From: CADEED01 sp036274075 | GTDB lineage: Bacteria; Pseudomonadota; Gammaproteobacteria; Steroidobacterales; Steroidobacteraceae | DNA: 64,000 nucleotides | Direction of reading: 5' to 3' | NCBI GenBank assembly: GCA_036274075.1 | Contig: DASUGK010000006.1 | Location: 7,326 to 71,325 of the forward strand | Part shown: one piece after another, positions 19,487-29,294 of the stretch | Layout: every line of letters begins with the position of its first letter | How positions within the stretch are numbered: position 1 is the stretch's first letter | Translations under genes and position numbers: made by a program | The notes under the pieces: generated by a model | What the model was told of the DNA's origin: nothing | The model's database searches: none | Seen by the model: only the letters and a program-made list of their open reading frames with translations

Positions 19487-20761
19487 ATGTCCCAGGAAAA
19501 CCAGATCCGACCCAGCGAAGGCCTGCGCCACGTCAAGTACGAAATCCGTGGACGACTGGCCCGCCGCGCCCAGGAGCTCGAGCGCCAGGGTTACGAGATC
19601 GTGCCGCTCAACATCGGCAACCCGGCGGCCTTCGGCTTCCGCACGCCGGAAACCATGCGCCTGGCGATGATCGAGAACATGCCGGCGGCCGAGGGGTACT
19701 GCCACCAGAAGGGCATCTTCCCGGCGCGCGAGGCGGTGGTCATGCAGCAGCAGGCGCGCGGCATCACCGGCATCAGCGCGGAGGAAGTCTTCATCGGCAA
19801 CGGCGTCAGCGAGCTGATCGACCTGTGCCTGCGCGCGCTGCTCAACGACGGCGACGAGGTGCTGGTCCCCAGCCCCGACTATCCACTGTGGTCGGCGGCG
19901 GTGATGCTCAACGGCGGCAAGGCCGTGTACTACTCCTGCCGGCCGGAGAACGAGTTCGTGCCGGATCCCGGGGAGATCGAACGGCTGGTGACGCGCAGGA
20001 CGCGCGCCATCGTCGTCATCAACCCGAACAACCCCACCGGCGCCGTCTATCCGCGCGAGGTCTGCGAAGCCATCGCGCGGGTCGCCGAAAAGCACAAGCT
20101 CGTGGTGTTCAGCGACGAGATCTACGACCAGATGACCTATGACGGCGCCGAGTCGGTGCCCATGGCTCCGCTGGTCCGCGACACGGTGTGCTGCACGATG
20201 TCGGGCCTGTCGAAGATCTACCGCGCCTGTGGCTATCGCGTGGGCTGGGCGGCGTTTTCCGGCAACCTGCGCGGTGCGGGCGACTACCTGGCGGGGCTCG
20301 AGCTGCTGAGCTCGCTGCGCCTGTGTTCGAACGTGACGGCGCAATGGGCGGTGCAGACCGCGCTCGGCGGCTTCCAGAGCATCAAGGAACTCATCGCGCC
20401 CGGCGGCCGGTTGTACGAATCGCGCCGCGCCGTGGTCGAAGCCACGGCCTCGAGCCGATTCCTGCACCTGGTCCCGCCCAGGGGATCTATGTACGCCTTC
20501 ATCCGCGTGAAGACCGAGGAGATCCCGGACTTCGACGACCAGGTGTTCGCGCTCGACCTGCTCGAGCAGAAGCACGTGCTGCTCGCACCGGGCACTAGCT
20601 TCAACGTGCCTTACCGCGATCATTTCCGCACCACCTGGTTGCCCGATGCCGCCGTGCTGCGCAAGGTCTTTGCCCGCATCGAGGAACTGCTCACCTCGTA
20701 CGTGGGGCGCGCGCCCAGCGACAGGGCGCGCGTGCTGCACGCCGAAACGCGCTTCAAATAG
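19487..20761 (+). CDS. PLP-dependent class I aminotransferase (AlaA-like)
   Basis: 424-residue fold-type I transaminase, closest by eye to the AlaA glutamate-pyruvate aminotransferases: DIGNPAAFGF-like VPLNIGNPAAFGFRTPE, YPLWSAAVMLNGG, INPNNPTGAVYP and SDEIYDQMTYD, with the PLP lysine K243 in SGLSKIYRACGYR. It probably makes alanine from pyruvate and glutamate, or acts on related 2-keto acids. ATG 19487 is preferred to an upstream GTG at 19442 because homologues begin near here. The upstream TATCCT (19451-19456) is a possible -10. It stands alone between the transporter and DNA-repair genes. Confidence 0.92.
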   Translation: MSQENQIRPSEGLRHVKYEIRGRLARRAQELERQGYEIVPLNIGNPAAFGFRTPETMRLAMIENMPAAEGYCHQKGIFPAREAVVMQQQARGITGISAEEVFIGNGVSELIDLCLRALLNDGDEVLVPSPDYPLWSAAVMLNGGKAVYYSCRPENEFVPDPGEIERLVTRRTRAIVVINPNNPTGAVYPREVCEAIARVAEKHKLVVFSDEIYDQMTYDGAESVPMAPLVRDTVCCTMSGLSKIYRACGYRVGWAAFSGNLRGAGDYLAGLELLSSLRLCSNVTAQWAVQTALGGFQSIKELIAPGGRLYESRRAVVEATASSRFLHLVPPRGSMYAFIRVKTEEIPDFDDQVFALDLLEQKHVLLAPGTSFNVPYRDHFRTTWLPDAAVLRKVFARIEELLTSYVGRAPSDRARVLHAETRFK

Positions 20762-20797
20762 GTCGGGTGTTTTGCCTTAATTAGTCTTCGCAAGTTA

Positions 20798-23422
20798 TTG
20801 AACAAGCAAAGACTTTCCCCTGAGATTTCCGCGGCGCTCGGCAGCGGCGCAACCGTGCTCGTGTCGAGCAGCCAGCGCCAGGCCGCGCTGCGTGCCGCCT
20901 GGGCCGAAGCACAGCGCGCGGCGGGCAAGTCGCTGTGGTCGACACCGGCCGTCTTCACCTTCAGTCAATTCGCCGAGAAGCGCCTGCTCGAAGAGTGGGC
21001 AGCCGCCAATCAACCCGATTGCCTGCTGCCCATGGGGGCCGAGTGGGCGCTGCTGCGCGAATTGCGCGACGGCGGCGGCGTGGCCGAGGCGCGCGCGTTG
21101 CTCGCGGCGGTGCGGCTGCTGCAGGAGTGGCGCATCCCGCGCTCGGCGGCCGCGCTGTCCGGATCGCCGGAGGGCGATCACCTGCTGGACGCACTCAAAC
21201 TACTGGACACGCATTCGCGCCGGCTCGGCCGCAAGCCGCTGCGGGGCTGGCTGGATGTTCTGACTCCGGGCGGCGAGTTGTGCTGCGCCGGCTTGCAGGG
21301 GCTGCCGCCGCTGGCGCGCGACACCCTGCGCCGGCTCGGCGCCCGCGACATCGAAAGCGGCACGGCGTCCGCCACGGTGTCGATCGCCGCGGCGCGCGAC
21401 GATCACCACGAGCTCGAGCTCATCAGCGCCTGGTGCCGCGAGCAGCTGGAACGCGATCCGGGCAGCCGGCTGCTGGTGATCGATGCGCGCCTGCGGCAGC
21501 GCCGGCGGCAATACGAACGCATGTTGTCGCAGACGCTCGCGCCCGGTGAGTGGGTGGACATGCGGGCGCGCGAGTTCTCGACGCTGTTCGTCATCGAGGG
21601 CGGTCAACCGCTCACCGATTTTCCACTGGTGTCGCATGCCATGCTGACGCTGCGATTGCTGGTGGGCACGCTGCGCTTCGACGAGCTGGTGTCGTGGCTG
21701 CGCATGCCCTTCCTGGATCGCGACGACGTGTTCGCCGGCGCGGCCATCGAAGCGGCGCTGCGCAAGGGACGCCGGCTGGAATACTCGGCGGCGTCGCTGG
21801 CCGGTTTCCTGGAGCGGCAGTCCGGTGACGCAGCCGCGGCGCTGCTGGCGCGGCTGCGCGACGCCATGGCGCTCGTGGACGGGCCGAAGCGCGGCGCAGC
21901 GGAGTGGGCCGCGCGCCTGATGAACGCGTTGCGCACGCTGGGCTGGCCGGGCAGCCGGCCGCTGCGCAGCGACGAATTGCAGACCGTCGCACGCGTGCAA
22001 TCGCTGCTCGACGAATACGCGGCGCTGGGCGCCTGGCTGGGCCGCACCGACGCCGCCGGCGCGGTCGCGACACTGGGCGACCTGGCGCGCGAGCGCAGCT
22101 TCGATCCGGCCAGCGTCGCGGCGCCCGTGACGCTCACCGATTCGCACGACGATCCCATCGTGCACTACGACGGCATCTGGGTGGCGGGTCTGGACGCCGC
22201 GCAGTGGCCGCCGCCGCCACGTCCCGACGCCTTCGTTCCGCTGCGCCTGCAGGTGGCGGCCGGCGTGCCCGCGGCCAGCGCGGCGGGGCAGGCCGCCGTG
22301 GCGCGCCGCTCGTTCGACGCCTGGCGCGCCGCCACCGGCACGCTGGTGTGCTCCTGGGCGGCGCTCGACGGCGATGCGCATCGCAGCCCGAGTCCGTTGC
22401 TGGCACGGCTGGCGGGCACGGACGAGTCATCGAACTACCGTGCAACTTCGGCGCCGGTACCACTCGCGAACCACCTGCGCACCGCGCAGCGCGAATCGTT
22501 CGCAGACACGCAGGGCGTGGCCGTCGATCTCTCCCTGCCGGTGCGCGGCGGCGTGAAGCCACTGGAGCTGCAGGCCGAGTGCGGATTCCATGCCTACGGC
22601 GAAATCCGGCTGGGCGCCGAGCCGCTCGACGAACCCATCCCCGGCATCGACCCGCGCGATCGCGGCATGCTGCTGCACAAGGCGCTGGAGCTGGTGTGGA
22701 TCAAGCTCGGCGGCTGGTTCAACCTCAACGGCACCGACGAGCAGGTGCGCCGTCCCACCATCCACCAGTCGGTGGAGGCGGCGGTGGCCTACGTGTACCG
22801 CGGCTTCGTGCCCGTGGAGCTGCAGCCCGCCGTGCACCGCGAGAGTTTCCGGCTTGAGCTGCTGATCGAGCGCCTGCTGAAGCTCGAGATCTCGCGCGCG
22901 CCGTTCAACATCGACGAGCTCGAGGCGCGCCGCGTGGTCGACATCGCCGGCGGGTGCTTCCAGTTGCGCATCGACCGCATCGATGCGCTGGAAGGCGGCG
23001 GCTTCGCCATCCTCGACTACAAGTCCGGCGAGCTGCGGCCGTTGCGCTGGGACGCGGAGAAATTCCGCGACCCGCAGTTGCTGGCCTACCTGCTCGCCGA
23101 ACGCGAGCGCGGCGTGCAGGCGTTGGCCAACGTGTCGCTCACGCGCGGCCGCGCGCGCTTCGTCGGCAAGGCGGCGCGCAGCGGCCTGTTGCCCAACGTG
23201 AACGGCCGCAGCGCGGCCAGGGTCCCCGCGGACGGGATCGATGGGGCGTGGCAGTCGGAATTGCAGGAGTGGACGCAGCGGCTGCAACTCGTGGCCGGGG
23301 CCTACCTCGCGGGCGAAGCACCCGTGCAGCCCGCGGCGGATGTCTGCCGCAACTGCCATCTCACCGTGTTGTGCCGCCGCGTGGAACTGGCGGCGGCCGG
23401 ACTGGCCGGGGATGAGCCATGA
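20798..23422 (+). CDS. AddB-like nuclease/inactive helicase subunit, DNA repair
   Basis: 874-residue protein resembling the "probable DNA repair protein" family related to AddB. The N-terminal and middle parts look like a degenerate superfamily I helicase with no Walker A lysine motif. The C-terminal third is a PD-(D/E)XK nuclease: FQLRIDRIDAL, then AILDYKSGELRPL. Four cysteines placed as in AddB (one in LQAECGFHAY, three in VCRNCHLTVLCRR) suggest an iron-sulfur clasp. It probably works with the AddA-like helicase that follows, overlapping by 4 bp, to resect double-strand breaks. The start is uncertain: the frame opens with TTG at 20798 and has no clear Shine-Dalgarno. Confidence 0.82.
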   Translation: MNKQRLSPEISAALGSGATVLVSSSQRQAALRAAWAEAQRAAGKSLWSTPAVFTFSQFAEKRLLEEWAAANQPDCLLPMGAEWALLRELRDGGGVAEARALLAAVRLLQEWRIPRSAAALSGSPEGDHLLDALKLLDTHSRRLGRKPLRGWLDVLTPGGELCCAGLQGLPPLARDTLRRLGARDIESGTASATVSIAAARDDHHELELISAWCREQLERDPGSRLLVIDARLRQRRRQYERMLSQTLAPGEWVDMRAREFSTLFVIEGGQPLTDFPLVSHAMLTLRLLVGTLRFDELVSWLRMPFLDRDDVFAGAAIEAALRKGRRLEYSAASLAGFLERQSGDAAAALLARLRDAMALVDGPKRGAAEWAARLMNALRTLGWPGSRPLRSDELQTVARVQSLLDEYAALGAWLGRTDAAGAVATLGDLARERSFDPASVAAPVTLTDSHDDPIVHYDGIWVAGLDAAQWPPPPRPDAFVPLRLQVAAGVPAASAAGQAAVARRSFDAWRAATGTLVCSWAALDGDAHRSPSPLLARLAGTDESSNYRATSAPVPLANHLRTAQRESFADTQGVAVDLSLPVRGGVKPLELQAECGFHAYGEIRLGAEPLDEPIPGIDPRDRGMLLHKALELVWIKLGGWFNLNGTDEQVRRPTIHQSVEAAVAYVYRGFVPVELQPAVHRESFRLELLIERLLKLEISRAPFNIDELEARRVVDIAGGCFQLRIDRIDALEGGGFAILDYKSGELRPLRWDAEKFRDPQLLAYLLAERERGVQALANVSLTRGRARFVGKAARSGLLPNVNGRSAARVPADGIDGAWQSELQEWTQRLQLVAGAYLAGEAPVQPAADVCRNCHLTVLCRRVELAAAGLAGDEP

Positions 23423-26400
23423 ACGACGCCGGGCAGGCCGACTCCCGCGCGCGTGAAGAGGCGCTGGACCCGCGCCATTCCTTCATCGTGCAGGCGCCCG
23501 CGGGGTCGGGAAAGACCACGGTGCTCACGCAGCGCTACCTGCGCCTGCTCACCACGGTCGAAGAACCCGAACAGGTGCTGGCCATCACGTTCACGCGCAA
23601 GGCAGCCGGTGAAATGCGCGAGCGCGTACAGAAGGCGCTGGAGGGCGACATCGCCGTGCGTTCCGCCGCGGACGCGAAGACGCTGGAACTGGCGCAGGCC
23701 GTGCGCACGCATGCAGCCGCGCGCCGCTGGGGCCTCGAAGACAGCAGCGCGCGGCTGCGCATCCAGACCATCGACTCGTTCAACGCGTATCTCGCGAACG
23801 CCATGCCGCTGACGTCCGGCAGCGGCTTCGGGCGCGGCATCGCCGACGCACCCGAAGACCTCTACGCGCTGGCGGCGCGCGAAACCCTGCGGCACGCCGA
23901 AACCGACCCCGACCTGCGCGTGCCGTTCGAACGCATCCTGCGGCGGCTCGACGACAGCTGGATGCGGCTCGAGCGCCTCATCGCCGGCATGTTGTCGCGG
24001 CGCGCCGAGTGGCTGCCGAACCTGCCGCAGCTTTCGGGCGAGCCGCTGGTGCCGCGCATCGAGGACAGCCTGCGCATCATCGTGCGCGAGGAACTGGAGA
24101 GCGCGGCCGCGTCGCTGGACACGGAGTTCGTCGCGCTGGGTTGCGCGGTGGCAAAGGCTGCCGCGAAGAATCGCGCCGGGGAGGCCGTCGACGCCGAAGC
24201 CGCGGACCTCGCGAGCTGGCTGGGTGACACCGAGGCGCTGGCGCCGGGCGAGGATGACCTGCCGCGCTGGCGCGCGCTGAGCCGGCTCTCGCTGACCCGC
24301 GATGGCTCGCCGCGGGCGCGCCTCACCCGGGCGCAGGGCCTGCCGGCTGAAGATCCGGACGCCAGGGCGCTGTCGCAGGCCTTCACCGAGGAACTCGGGA
24401 AGCTGGACGCGCGGCAGATCGCCGCGCTGCGCATCATCGGCATGTTGCCGGACCCCGTGGTCCCGGAGAAGGCACGCGGCGCACTGGACGCGCTCGCCAC
24501 GCTGCTGCTGCAGTCCGCGGCACAGCTCACGCGCATCTTCAACGAGCACGGGGAGTGTGATCACCCCGAGGTGGCTGGCGCCGCGCGCCAGGCGCTGACC
24601 CAGGATTCCGCGCCGACGCCGCTGGCCGAGCGGCTGGGCGCGCGCATCGCGCACATCCTGGTCGACGAGTTCCAGGACACCTCGCGCGACCAGTACGAAC
24701 TGTTGCGCACGCTCACGCAGGACTGGTCGGAGGGAGACGGCCGCACGCTGTTCCTGGTGGGCGATCCCATGCAGTCCATCTACGGCTTCCGTAACGCCGA
24801 GGTGGGTCGTTTTTCCACGGTGCGCGGCGCGGGCCTGGGCGCGATCTCGCTGCGGCCGCTGGAGCTGCGGCGCAATTTCCGCTCGGCGCCGGCGCTGGTG
24901 CACTGGTGCAATGACATTTTCGGGAAGGTGTTTCCCGGCACCGATGACGTGCGCCGCAGCGCGGTGCGTCACCTGCCCAGTGTCGCCGCGCGCGACGGAC
25001 TCGAAGGTGCGCCCCACCTGTACCGCGTGGACACGGACTGCGGTCCACGCGGCGAAGCGGAGGCGGCCGCGGACCTGATCGCGGAACTGGCGCGCACCCG
25101 GCCGGAGGAGAGCGTGGCGGTGCTGGCAGGCGCGCGCGGGCACCTGCGCGCCATCCGCGCGGCGCTGGGTGCGCGCGGCGTGCCGTTCATCGGCGTGAAC
25201 CTCGAGCCACTGGCCGACGTGCCCGTGGTGCGTGACCTCGAGGCGCTGGCGCGAGCGCTCGAATCGCCGCTCGATCGCGTCGCCTGGCTGGCAGTGCTGC
25301 GTGCTCCCTTCGTGGGCCTGGCGTTGCCGGATCTCACGGTCATCGCCGAGGCGGCGCGAGAGTCGAGCGTTCCGGCCGTGCTGAGCGACAACATCCTGGG
25401 TCTCTCGCCGGATGGCATGGAGCGCCTGGTGCGCACCAAGGGCGTGTTGCTGTCCGCCTGGCACCAGCGCGAGCTCGAGCCGCGGGCGCACATGGTGGAG
25501 CGCGTGTGGCATGCGCTCGGCGGGCCCAGCGCCTGCGCGCAGGAATCGGAACTCGCCACGGCGCGGCGCTTCCTGCTGGCGCTGGATGACGAGGACCGCA
25601 AGCGGCTGCGCGGCCGGCCCATGGATCTCGAGCGTGTGATGTCGCGGCTGTTCGCCGAGGACTCGGGCCAGCCTGGCGCCGTGTCGCTCATGACCATCCA
25701 CGGCGCGAAGGGCCTGGAGTTCGACCACGTGTTCGTGGTCGGCATCGGCCTGCACGGCCGCGGCGACGATCCGCGGTTGCTCAACTGGCTTGAATTGCCG
25801 CGCGCGGAAGGACGCGATCACCTGCTGATGGCGCCGATCCGCGTGCGCGACGAATCCGAGGAGCAGGCCGAGGAGGACGCCATCAATCCCTTCATCGAGA
25901 TGCTGCACCGGGAGCGCATGCGCGCCGAGCGGACGCGCCTCGCGTACGTGGCATTGACTCGCGCGCGGCGTTCCCTGCACCTGTACCTGCATCCCAAGGT
26001 GCGCGACGAGAACGGCACGCTGACCTTCAGCGCGGACGCGCGTTCGCTGCTTCACGACCTGCTGCCGGCCATCGCCGGGAACCTGCATTCGCTGCCGGTG
26101 ATCGGCACCAGCGAAGACGAAGCCGAAAACCCCGGCGAGATCGCCCCCGCGGCCACGCAGGTGCGCCAGCGGCTGGTGCGCCGCTTCGTGGCGCCCACGC
26201 CCCCGGCCGACATTCGCGCCGCCGGCGAACGCGCGCCGACGTCGACGGATGAGGGCGACATCGAATTCAACTGGGTGCGGCAGACCGCGCGCCGGGTCGG
26301 CACGGTGGTGCACGAGGCGCTGGAGCGTTTCGGGCGTGACGGGCCGGTCCCCGTGCAGGACCTGCCGCACCTGCGCGCGCGCCTCGAGTCGCGCCTGGAA

Positions 26401-26805
26401 GCGCTGGGCGTGGACGGGGATGCGGCGCGCGACGGGGCGCAGCGCGCCCTGGACGCGCTGCGCGCCACGCTCGGCGACGAGAAGGGCCGCTGGTTGTTCG
26501 ATCCGGCGCACCGCGATGCGCGGTCGGAGCTCGCGCTCTCGGGCATTCGTGCCGGGCAGGTGGTCAACGCGGTGATCGACCGCACCTTCGTCGACGCGCA
26601 GGGCATCCGCTGGGTGGTGGACTTCAAGTCGAGCCCGCACGAGGGCGGCGACGTCGAGCGTTTCCTCGACGAGGAAGCGCGGCGTTACGAGGCGCAGCTG
26701 CGGCGTTATGCGCACCTGGCGCGCGGCCTCGGCCCGGAGCCGGTGCGCGCCGGGTTGTACTACCCGCTGCTGGCCGCGTGGCGCGAAGTGGACGTCAGTA
26801 GCTAG
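23419..26805 (+). CDS. AddA-like UvrD/RecB helicase-nuclease
   Basis: 1128-residue superfamily I DNA helicase with a C-terminal nuclease. Motif I is APAGSGKTT (26-34), motif Ia LAITFTRKAAGEM, motif II VDEFQDTSRDQYELL, motif III GDPMQSIYGFRNAEV, motif V MTIHGAKGLEFDHVFVVG and motif VI VALTRARRSLHLY. The RecB/AddA nuclease ending includes VGTVVHEALERFG, WVVDFKSSPHEGGD (catalytic D-x-K) and EAQLRRYAHLA. ATG 23419 overlaps the AddB-like stop. The two likely form one complex replacing RecBCD. Its stop codon overlaps the gspN stop on the other strand. Confidence 0.93.
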   Translation: MNDAGQADSRAREEALDPRHSFIVQAPAGSGKTTVLTQRYLRLLTTVEEPEQVLAITFTRKAAGEMRERVQKALEGDIAVRSAADAKTLELAQAVRTHAAARRWGLEDSSARLRIQTIDSFNAYLANAMPLTSGSGFGRGIADAPEDLYALAARETLRHAETDPDLRVPFERILRRLDDSWMRLERLIAGMLSRRAEWLPNLPQLSGEPLVPRIEDSLRIIVREELESAAASLDTEFVALGCAVAKAAAKNRAGEAVDAEAADLASWLGDTEALAPGEDDLPRWRALSRLSLTRDGSPRARLTRAQGLPAEDPDARALSQAFTEELGKLDARQIAALRIIGMLPDPVVPEKARGALDALATLLLQSAAQLTRIFNEHGECDHPEVAGAARQALTQDSAPTPLAERLGARIAHILVDEFQDTSRDQYELLRTLTQDWSEGDGRTLFLVGDPMQSIYGFRNAEVGRFSTVRGAGLGAISLRPLELRRNFRSAPALVHWCNDIFGKVFPGTDDVRRSAVRHLPSVAARDGLEGAPHLYRVDTDCGPRGEAEAAADLIAELARTRPEESVAVLAGARGHLRAIRAALGARGVPFIGVNLEPLADVPVVRDLEALARALESPLDRVAWLAVLRAPFVGLALPDLTVIAEAARESSVPAVLSDNILGLSPDGMERLVRTKGVLLSAWHQRELEPRAHMVERVWHALGGPSACAQESELATARRFLLALDDEDRKRLRGRPMDLERVMSRLFAEDSGQPGAVSLMTIHGAKGLEFDHVFVVGIGLHGRGDDPRLLNWLELPRAEGRDHLLMAPIRVRDESEEQAEEDAINPFIEMLHRERMRAERTRLAYVALTRARRSLHLYLHPKVRDENGTLTFSADARSLLHDLLPAIAGNLHSLPVIGTSEDEAENPGEIAPAATQVRQRLVRRFVAPTPPADIRAAGERAPTSTDEGDIEFNWVRQTARRVGTVVHEALERFGRDGPVPVQDLPHLRARLESRLEALGVDGDAARDGAQRALDALRATLGDEKGRWLFDPAHRDARSELALSGIRAGQVVNAVIDRTFVDAQGIRWVVDFKSSPHEGGDVERFLDEEARRYEAQLRRYAHLARGLGPEPVRAGLYYPLLAAWREVDVSS

Positions 26806-27590
26806 AACGAGCCTTCGAACGAGATGGCGCTGCGTCCCGCGGCGTCCGGCATGGCGCCCAGCGTGATCTCGCGCACCACGCTCTCGGCGAAGGCCGTGCG
26901 GCCGGTGATGAAGCCCTGCACCAGGTAGTGGTTCGGCGGATGCAGCATCACGGTGCCTTCGACGGCGAAGGGCCCGCCGAGATCGCGCAACTTGCCCGGC
27001 AGTCCGCCGTCCGCCTGTGGCGGGCTGTCGAAGGTCACCTGGTAGGAACCGATGTCCATGTTCTGCGGCATCTCGCGCAGGTCGCGCAGCTCGAGCGTGC
27101 CGCGCAGGCTGCGCAGCGCCGGACCGGCGGCGAGTTCCAGCCGTTCCAGGTCCACGTTGACCGTGCCGCGCTGCTGCAGCTGGAGCTGGGGAACCAGCGC
27201 CGGGTCGAGGGCCACGCTGCCGGTCACGCCGCGCAGTTCGCCGGCGCCGGAGAAACCGAGGTCGAGATCGCTGCGCAGGTTCACCGCGCCGCCGCGCAGC
27301 TCGAAGTCGCCCTGCAGGCGCCCGGTGAACACGCGGCCCGGCGAGATGTTCCAGGTCGCGTCGCCGATGGCCGCTCCCTGGAACCCGAATCCCAGGCACT
27401 CGCCATGCCACAGGGATCCGCCGAGCTGGCGGCACGTCACCTGGGCAGGCAGCGCCCCACGGAACCAACTCGCCGGTAGATAGAAGAACAGCACGGCCAG
27501 GAACACCGCGACGCACGCGATGATGGTCAGGACCGTCGCGCCGCGCTTCACGCCGTGCAGCTCAACCCGTCTTGAGGACGAGGCCGGCAT
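26802..27590 (-). CDS. gspN: Type II secretion protein N
   Basis: Inner-membrane component sometimes found at the end of T2SS operons. The 262-residue protein has one N-terminal membrane helix (ATVLTIIACVAVFLAVLFFYLPASW) and a beta-rich periplasmic domain with FQGAAIGDATWNISP and NHYLVQGFITGR, as in GspN/PulN. Two starts are possible: ATG 27590 overlaps gspM by 29 bp, or GTG 27551 begins 10 bases after the gspM stop, just before the helix; I cannot decide between them. It is the last gene of the gspG-N run. Confidence 0.85.
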   Translation of the reverse strand: MPASSSRRVELHGVKRGATVLTIIACVAVFLAVLFFYLPASWFRGALPAQVTCRQLGGSLWHGECLGFGFQGAAIGDATWNISPGRVFTGRLQGDFELRGGAVNLRSDLDLGFSGAGELRGVTGSVALDPALVPQLQLQQRGTVNVDLERLELAAGPALRSLRGTLELRDLREMPQNMDIGSYQVTFDSPPQADGGLPGKLRDLGGPFAVEGTVMLHPPNHYLVQGFITGRTAFAESVVREITLGAMPDAAGRSAISFEGSF

Positions 27591-28044
27591 TAACCATGCC
27601 GGCGTCGCCCGCGGTTTCGAACTCGGCGGACTCGACGCGCACGCCGTGCTGCTGCGAAAGCCGCGCCAGCCAGGCGACGACGCCGTCGAACGGGGCGTGG
27701 TCGAGGCGGATGCGCAGGCCGCCGTCGCCCGTCGGCTGGCTGTTGGTCAGCGCCTTGCCGAGGCCGCTCTCGCGCGCCGAACTGTCGATGAGCACCACCA
27801 GCGACTCGCCGGTGGCCGCCGGCCCGGCCGGGCCCGCGGCGGCGAGCTGCGGCGTCGCGCTGCGGATGAAGGCGAGGTCGGCCTCCTTGGCCTCGATGCG
27901 TTGCCGCGTCTTCGAAATGTTGCCGTTCAGCGGCAGGATCACGCCGGCCAGCAACAGCACCACCGCCACCACGCCGCCGACGTTGACGAACAGGCGCTCG
28001 CGCTCGGCGAGCCCGCGGTACCAGGTTTTCAGCGAATCGATCAT
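27562..28044 (-). CDS. gspM: Type II secretion protein M
   Basis: 160-residue bitopic inner-membrane protein of the T2SS assembly platform, partner of GspL. It has a short cytoplasmic start (DSLKTWYRGLAERERLFV), one transmembrane helix (VGGVVAVVLLLAGVILPL) and a periplasmic ferredoxin-like domain whose DHAPFDGVVAWLARLSQQHGVRVESAEF matches the GspM pattern. ATG 28044 overlaps the gspL stop by 4 bp. Confidence 0.92.
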   Translation of the reverse strand: MIDSLKTWYRGLAERERLFVNVGGVVAVVLLLAGVILPLNGNISKTRQRIEAKEADLAFIRSATPQLAAAGPAGPAATGESLVVLIDSSARESGLGKALTNSQPTGDGGLRIRLDHAPFDGVVAWLARLSQQHGVRVESAEFETAGDAGMVNAGLVLKTG

Positions 28045-29291
28045 GCGCCCGCCTTCTTGACCTGCAGGCGGCCGCGATAACCGTCGCCATTGGCACTGCC
28101 GCCGAGGATGTCGGCCTGCCAGCTCGCGGCGCGCAACTGCTGGCCGATGGCATCGAGGCTGGCGGCATCCGGCGCGGTGATGCGCAGGTCGATGGTGCCG
28201 TCACGGAACGTCAGGCCTTCGATGCTGGCCGAGGGCGCGGCATTGCGCGCATTCGCGATGGCCGACAGCGCCGGCAACAGCGCGCCGCCACCGCCGCCGC
28301 CGCGGATTTCCGCGAGGCGTGCCTCGACGCGGCGGCGCGCATTGGTCGGGTTCTGCTGCCCGGGCATTGCGGCGTGGAAGGCGTCGGCGATGCTGGCGTC
28401 GAGCGCGGCCTCGCTCTTGCGCAGGCGCGAGAGCTCGAAGGAGCGCGCTCCCACGTGCAGGCACAGCAGCACGCCGGCGAGTACCGCGGCGATGCGCCAG
28501 GCCTTCCAGTTCTGCTGCAGCGGGGAGGCCACGGCCAGCGCACCCTGCAGCAGGTTGATGCCTTCGTCATTGGCGGCGGCCGGCGCCAGCAGGCTGAGCG
28601 GGCCCGAATTCAGCAGCTGTACCTTCATGCCCGTGAAGCGCTCGCGCAGCGCCTCGACCTCGGCCTGGCGTGCCTGCCAGTCCTCGTGGCTGGCGTACAG
28701 CAGCAGTCCCAGCGGCGGCGGCTCGAGGCCCGCGACCTGCGACACCTGCGTGGCCAGCGCGAAGTCGAATGCCTCGCCGATCGAACGCGAGGGCATGACC
28801 AGCGGGACGCCTTCGGCGATGCGCATCACCAGCGATTCACCGTCGAGCAGGGCGATGAGCTGGCCGGGCATGGAGGGCAGCAGCTGCGCCTCCGAGTAGA
28901 TAGCCTGCGGATGCAGCCCGGCCGCGCGCAGCTCCGCGAGCCAGCCCTCGATGCGGGCGCGCGCCACCACGGCCACCGGCACGCGGCCGGTTTCGGCGGA
29001 GCGTTCGCCGATGGCGAAATGCAGGTTCTCGATCTCGTCGGCGACGCGTTCTTCGAGCGCGTAGGGGATGACCTGCGCCAGCTTGGCGGAGTTCCTGGCC
29101 GGCGCGTCACTCTCGGTGACCAGCACGTCGGAGGAGGGGACGATGAGCGCGATCCGGCGGCCCACCGACAGCGGCACGGCCTGCGCCAGTTCGCCCGACA
29201 CGGCATTCACGAGCACGTGGCCGTCGTGGTTGCACACCATCCACCGCGGCGCGCCGGCTTCGCGCAATTGAATGATCAGCGATTCACTCAT
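28041..29291 (-). CDS. gspL: Type II secretion protein L
   Basis: 416-residue inner-membrane protein that tethers the GspE ATPase to the platform. The long cytoplasmic N-terminal domain has an actin-like fold in the family (RIALIVPSSDVLVTE, LAQVIPYALEERVADEIENLHFAIG), followed by one membrane helix (IAAVLAGVLLCLHVG, about residues 268-282) and a periplasmic domain ending FRDGTIDLRITAPDAASLDAIG. GspE itself is not in this window. It starts 3 bases after the gspK stop. Confidence 0.94.
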   Translation of the reverse strand: MSESLIIQLREAGAPRWMVCNHDGHVLVNAVSGELAQAVPLSVGRRIALIVPSSDVLVTESDAPARNSAKLAQVIPYALEERVADEIENLHFAIGERSAETGRVPVAVVARARIEGWLAELRAAGLHPQAIYSEAQLLPSMPGQLIALLDGESLVMRIAEGVPLVMPSRSIGEAFDFALATQVSQVAGLEPPPLGLLLYASHEDWQARQAEVEALRERFTGMKVQLLNSGPLSLLAPAAANDEGINLLQGALAVASPLQQNWKAWRIAAVLAGVLLCLHVGARSFELSRLRKSEAALDASIADAFHAAMPGQQNPTNARRRVEARLAEIRGGGGGGALLPALSAIANARNAAPSASIEGLTFRDGTIDLRITAPDAASLDAIGQQLRAASWQADILGGSANGDGYRGRLQVKKAGA

Positions 29292-29294
29292 CTG

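Noticed and set aside
23302..27516. 1404-codon open frame on the minus strand
   Set aside because: Mirror of the AddAB-like genes in very GC-rich DNA; the translation is Arg/Ala/Gly/His-rich with no motif, while the plus-strand frames carry complete helicase and nuclease motifs.
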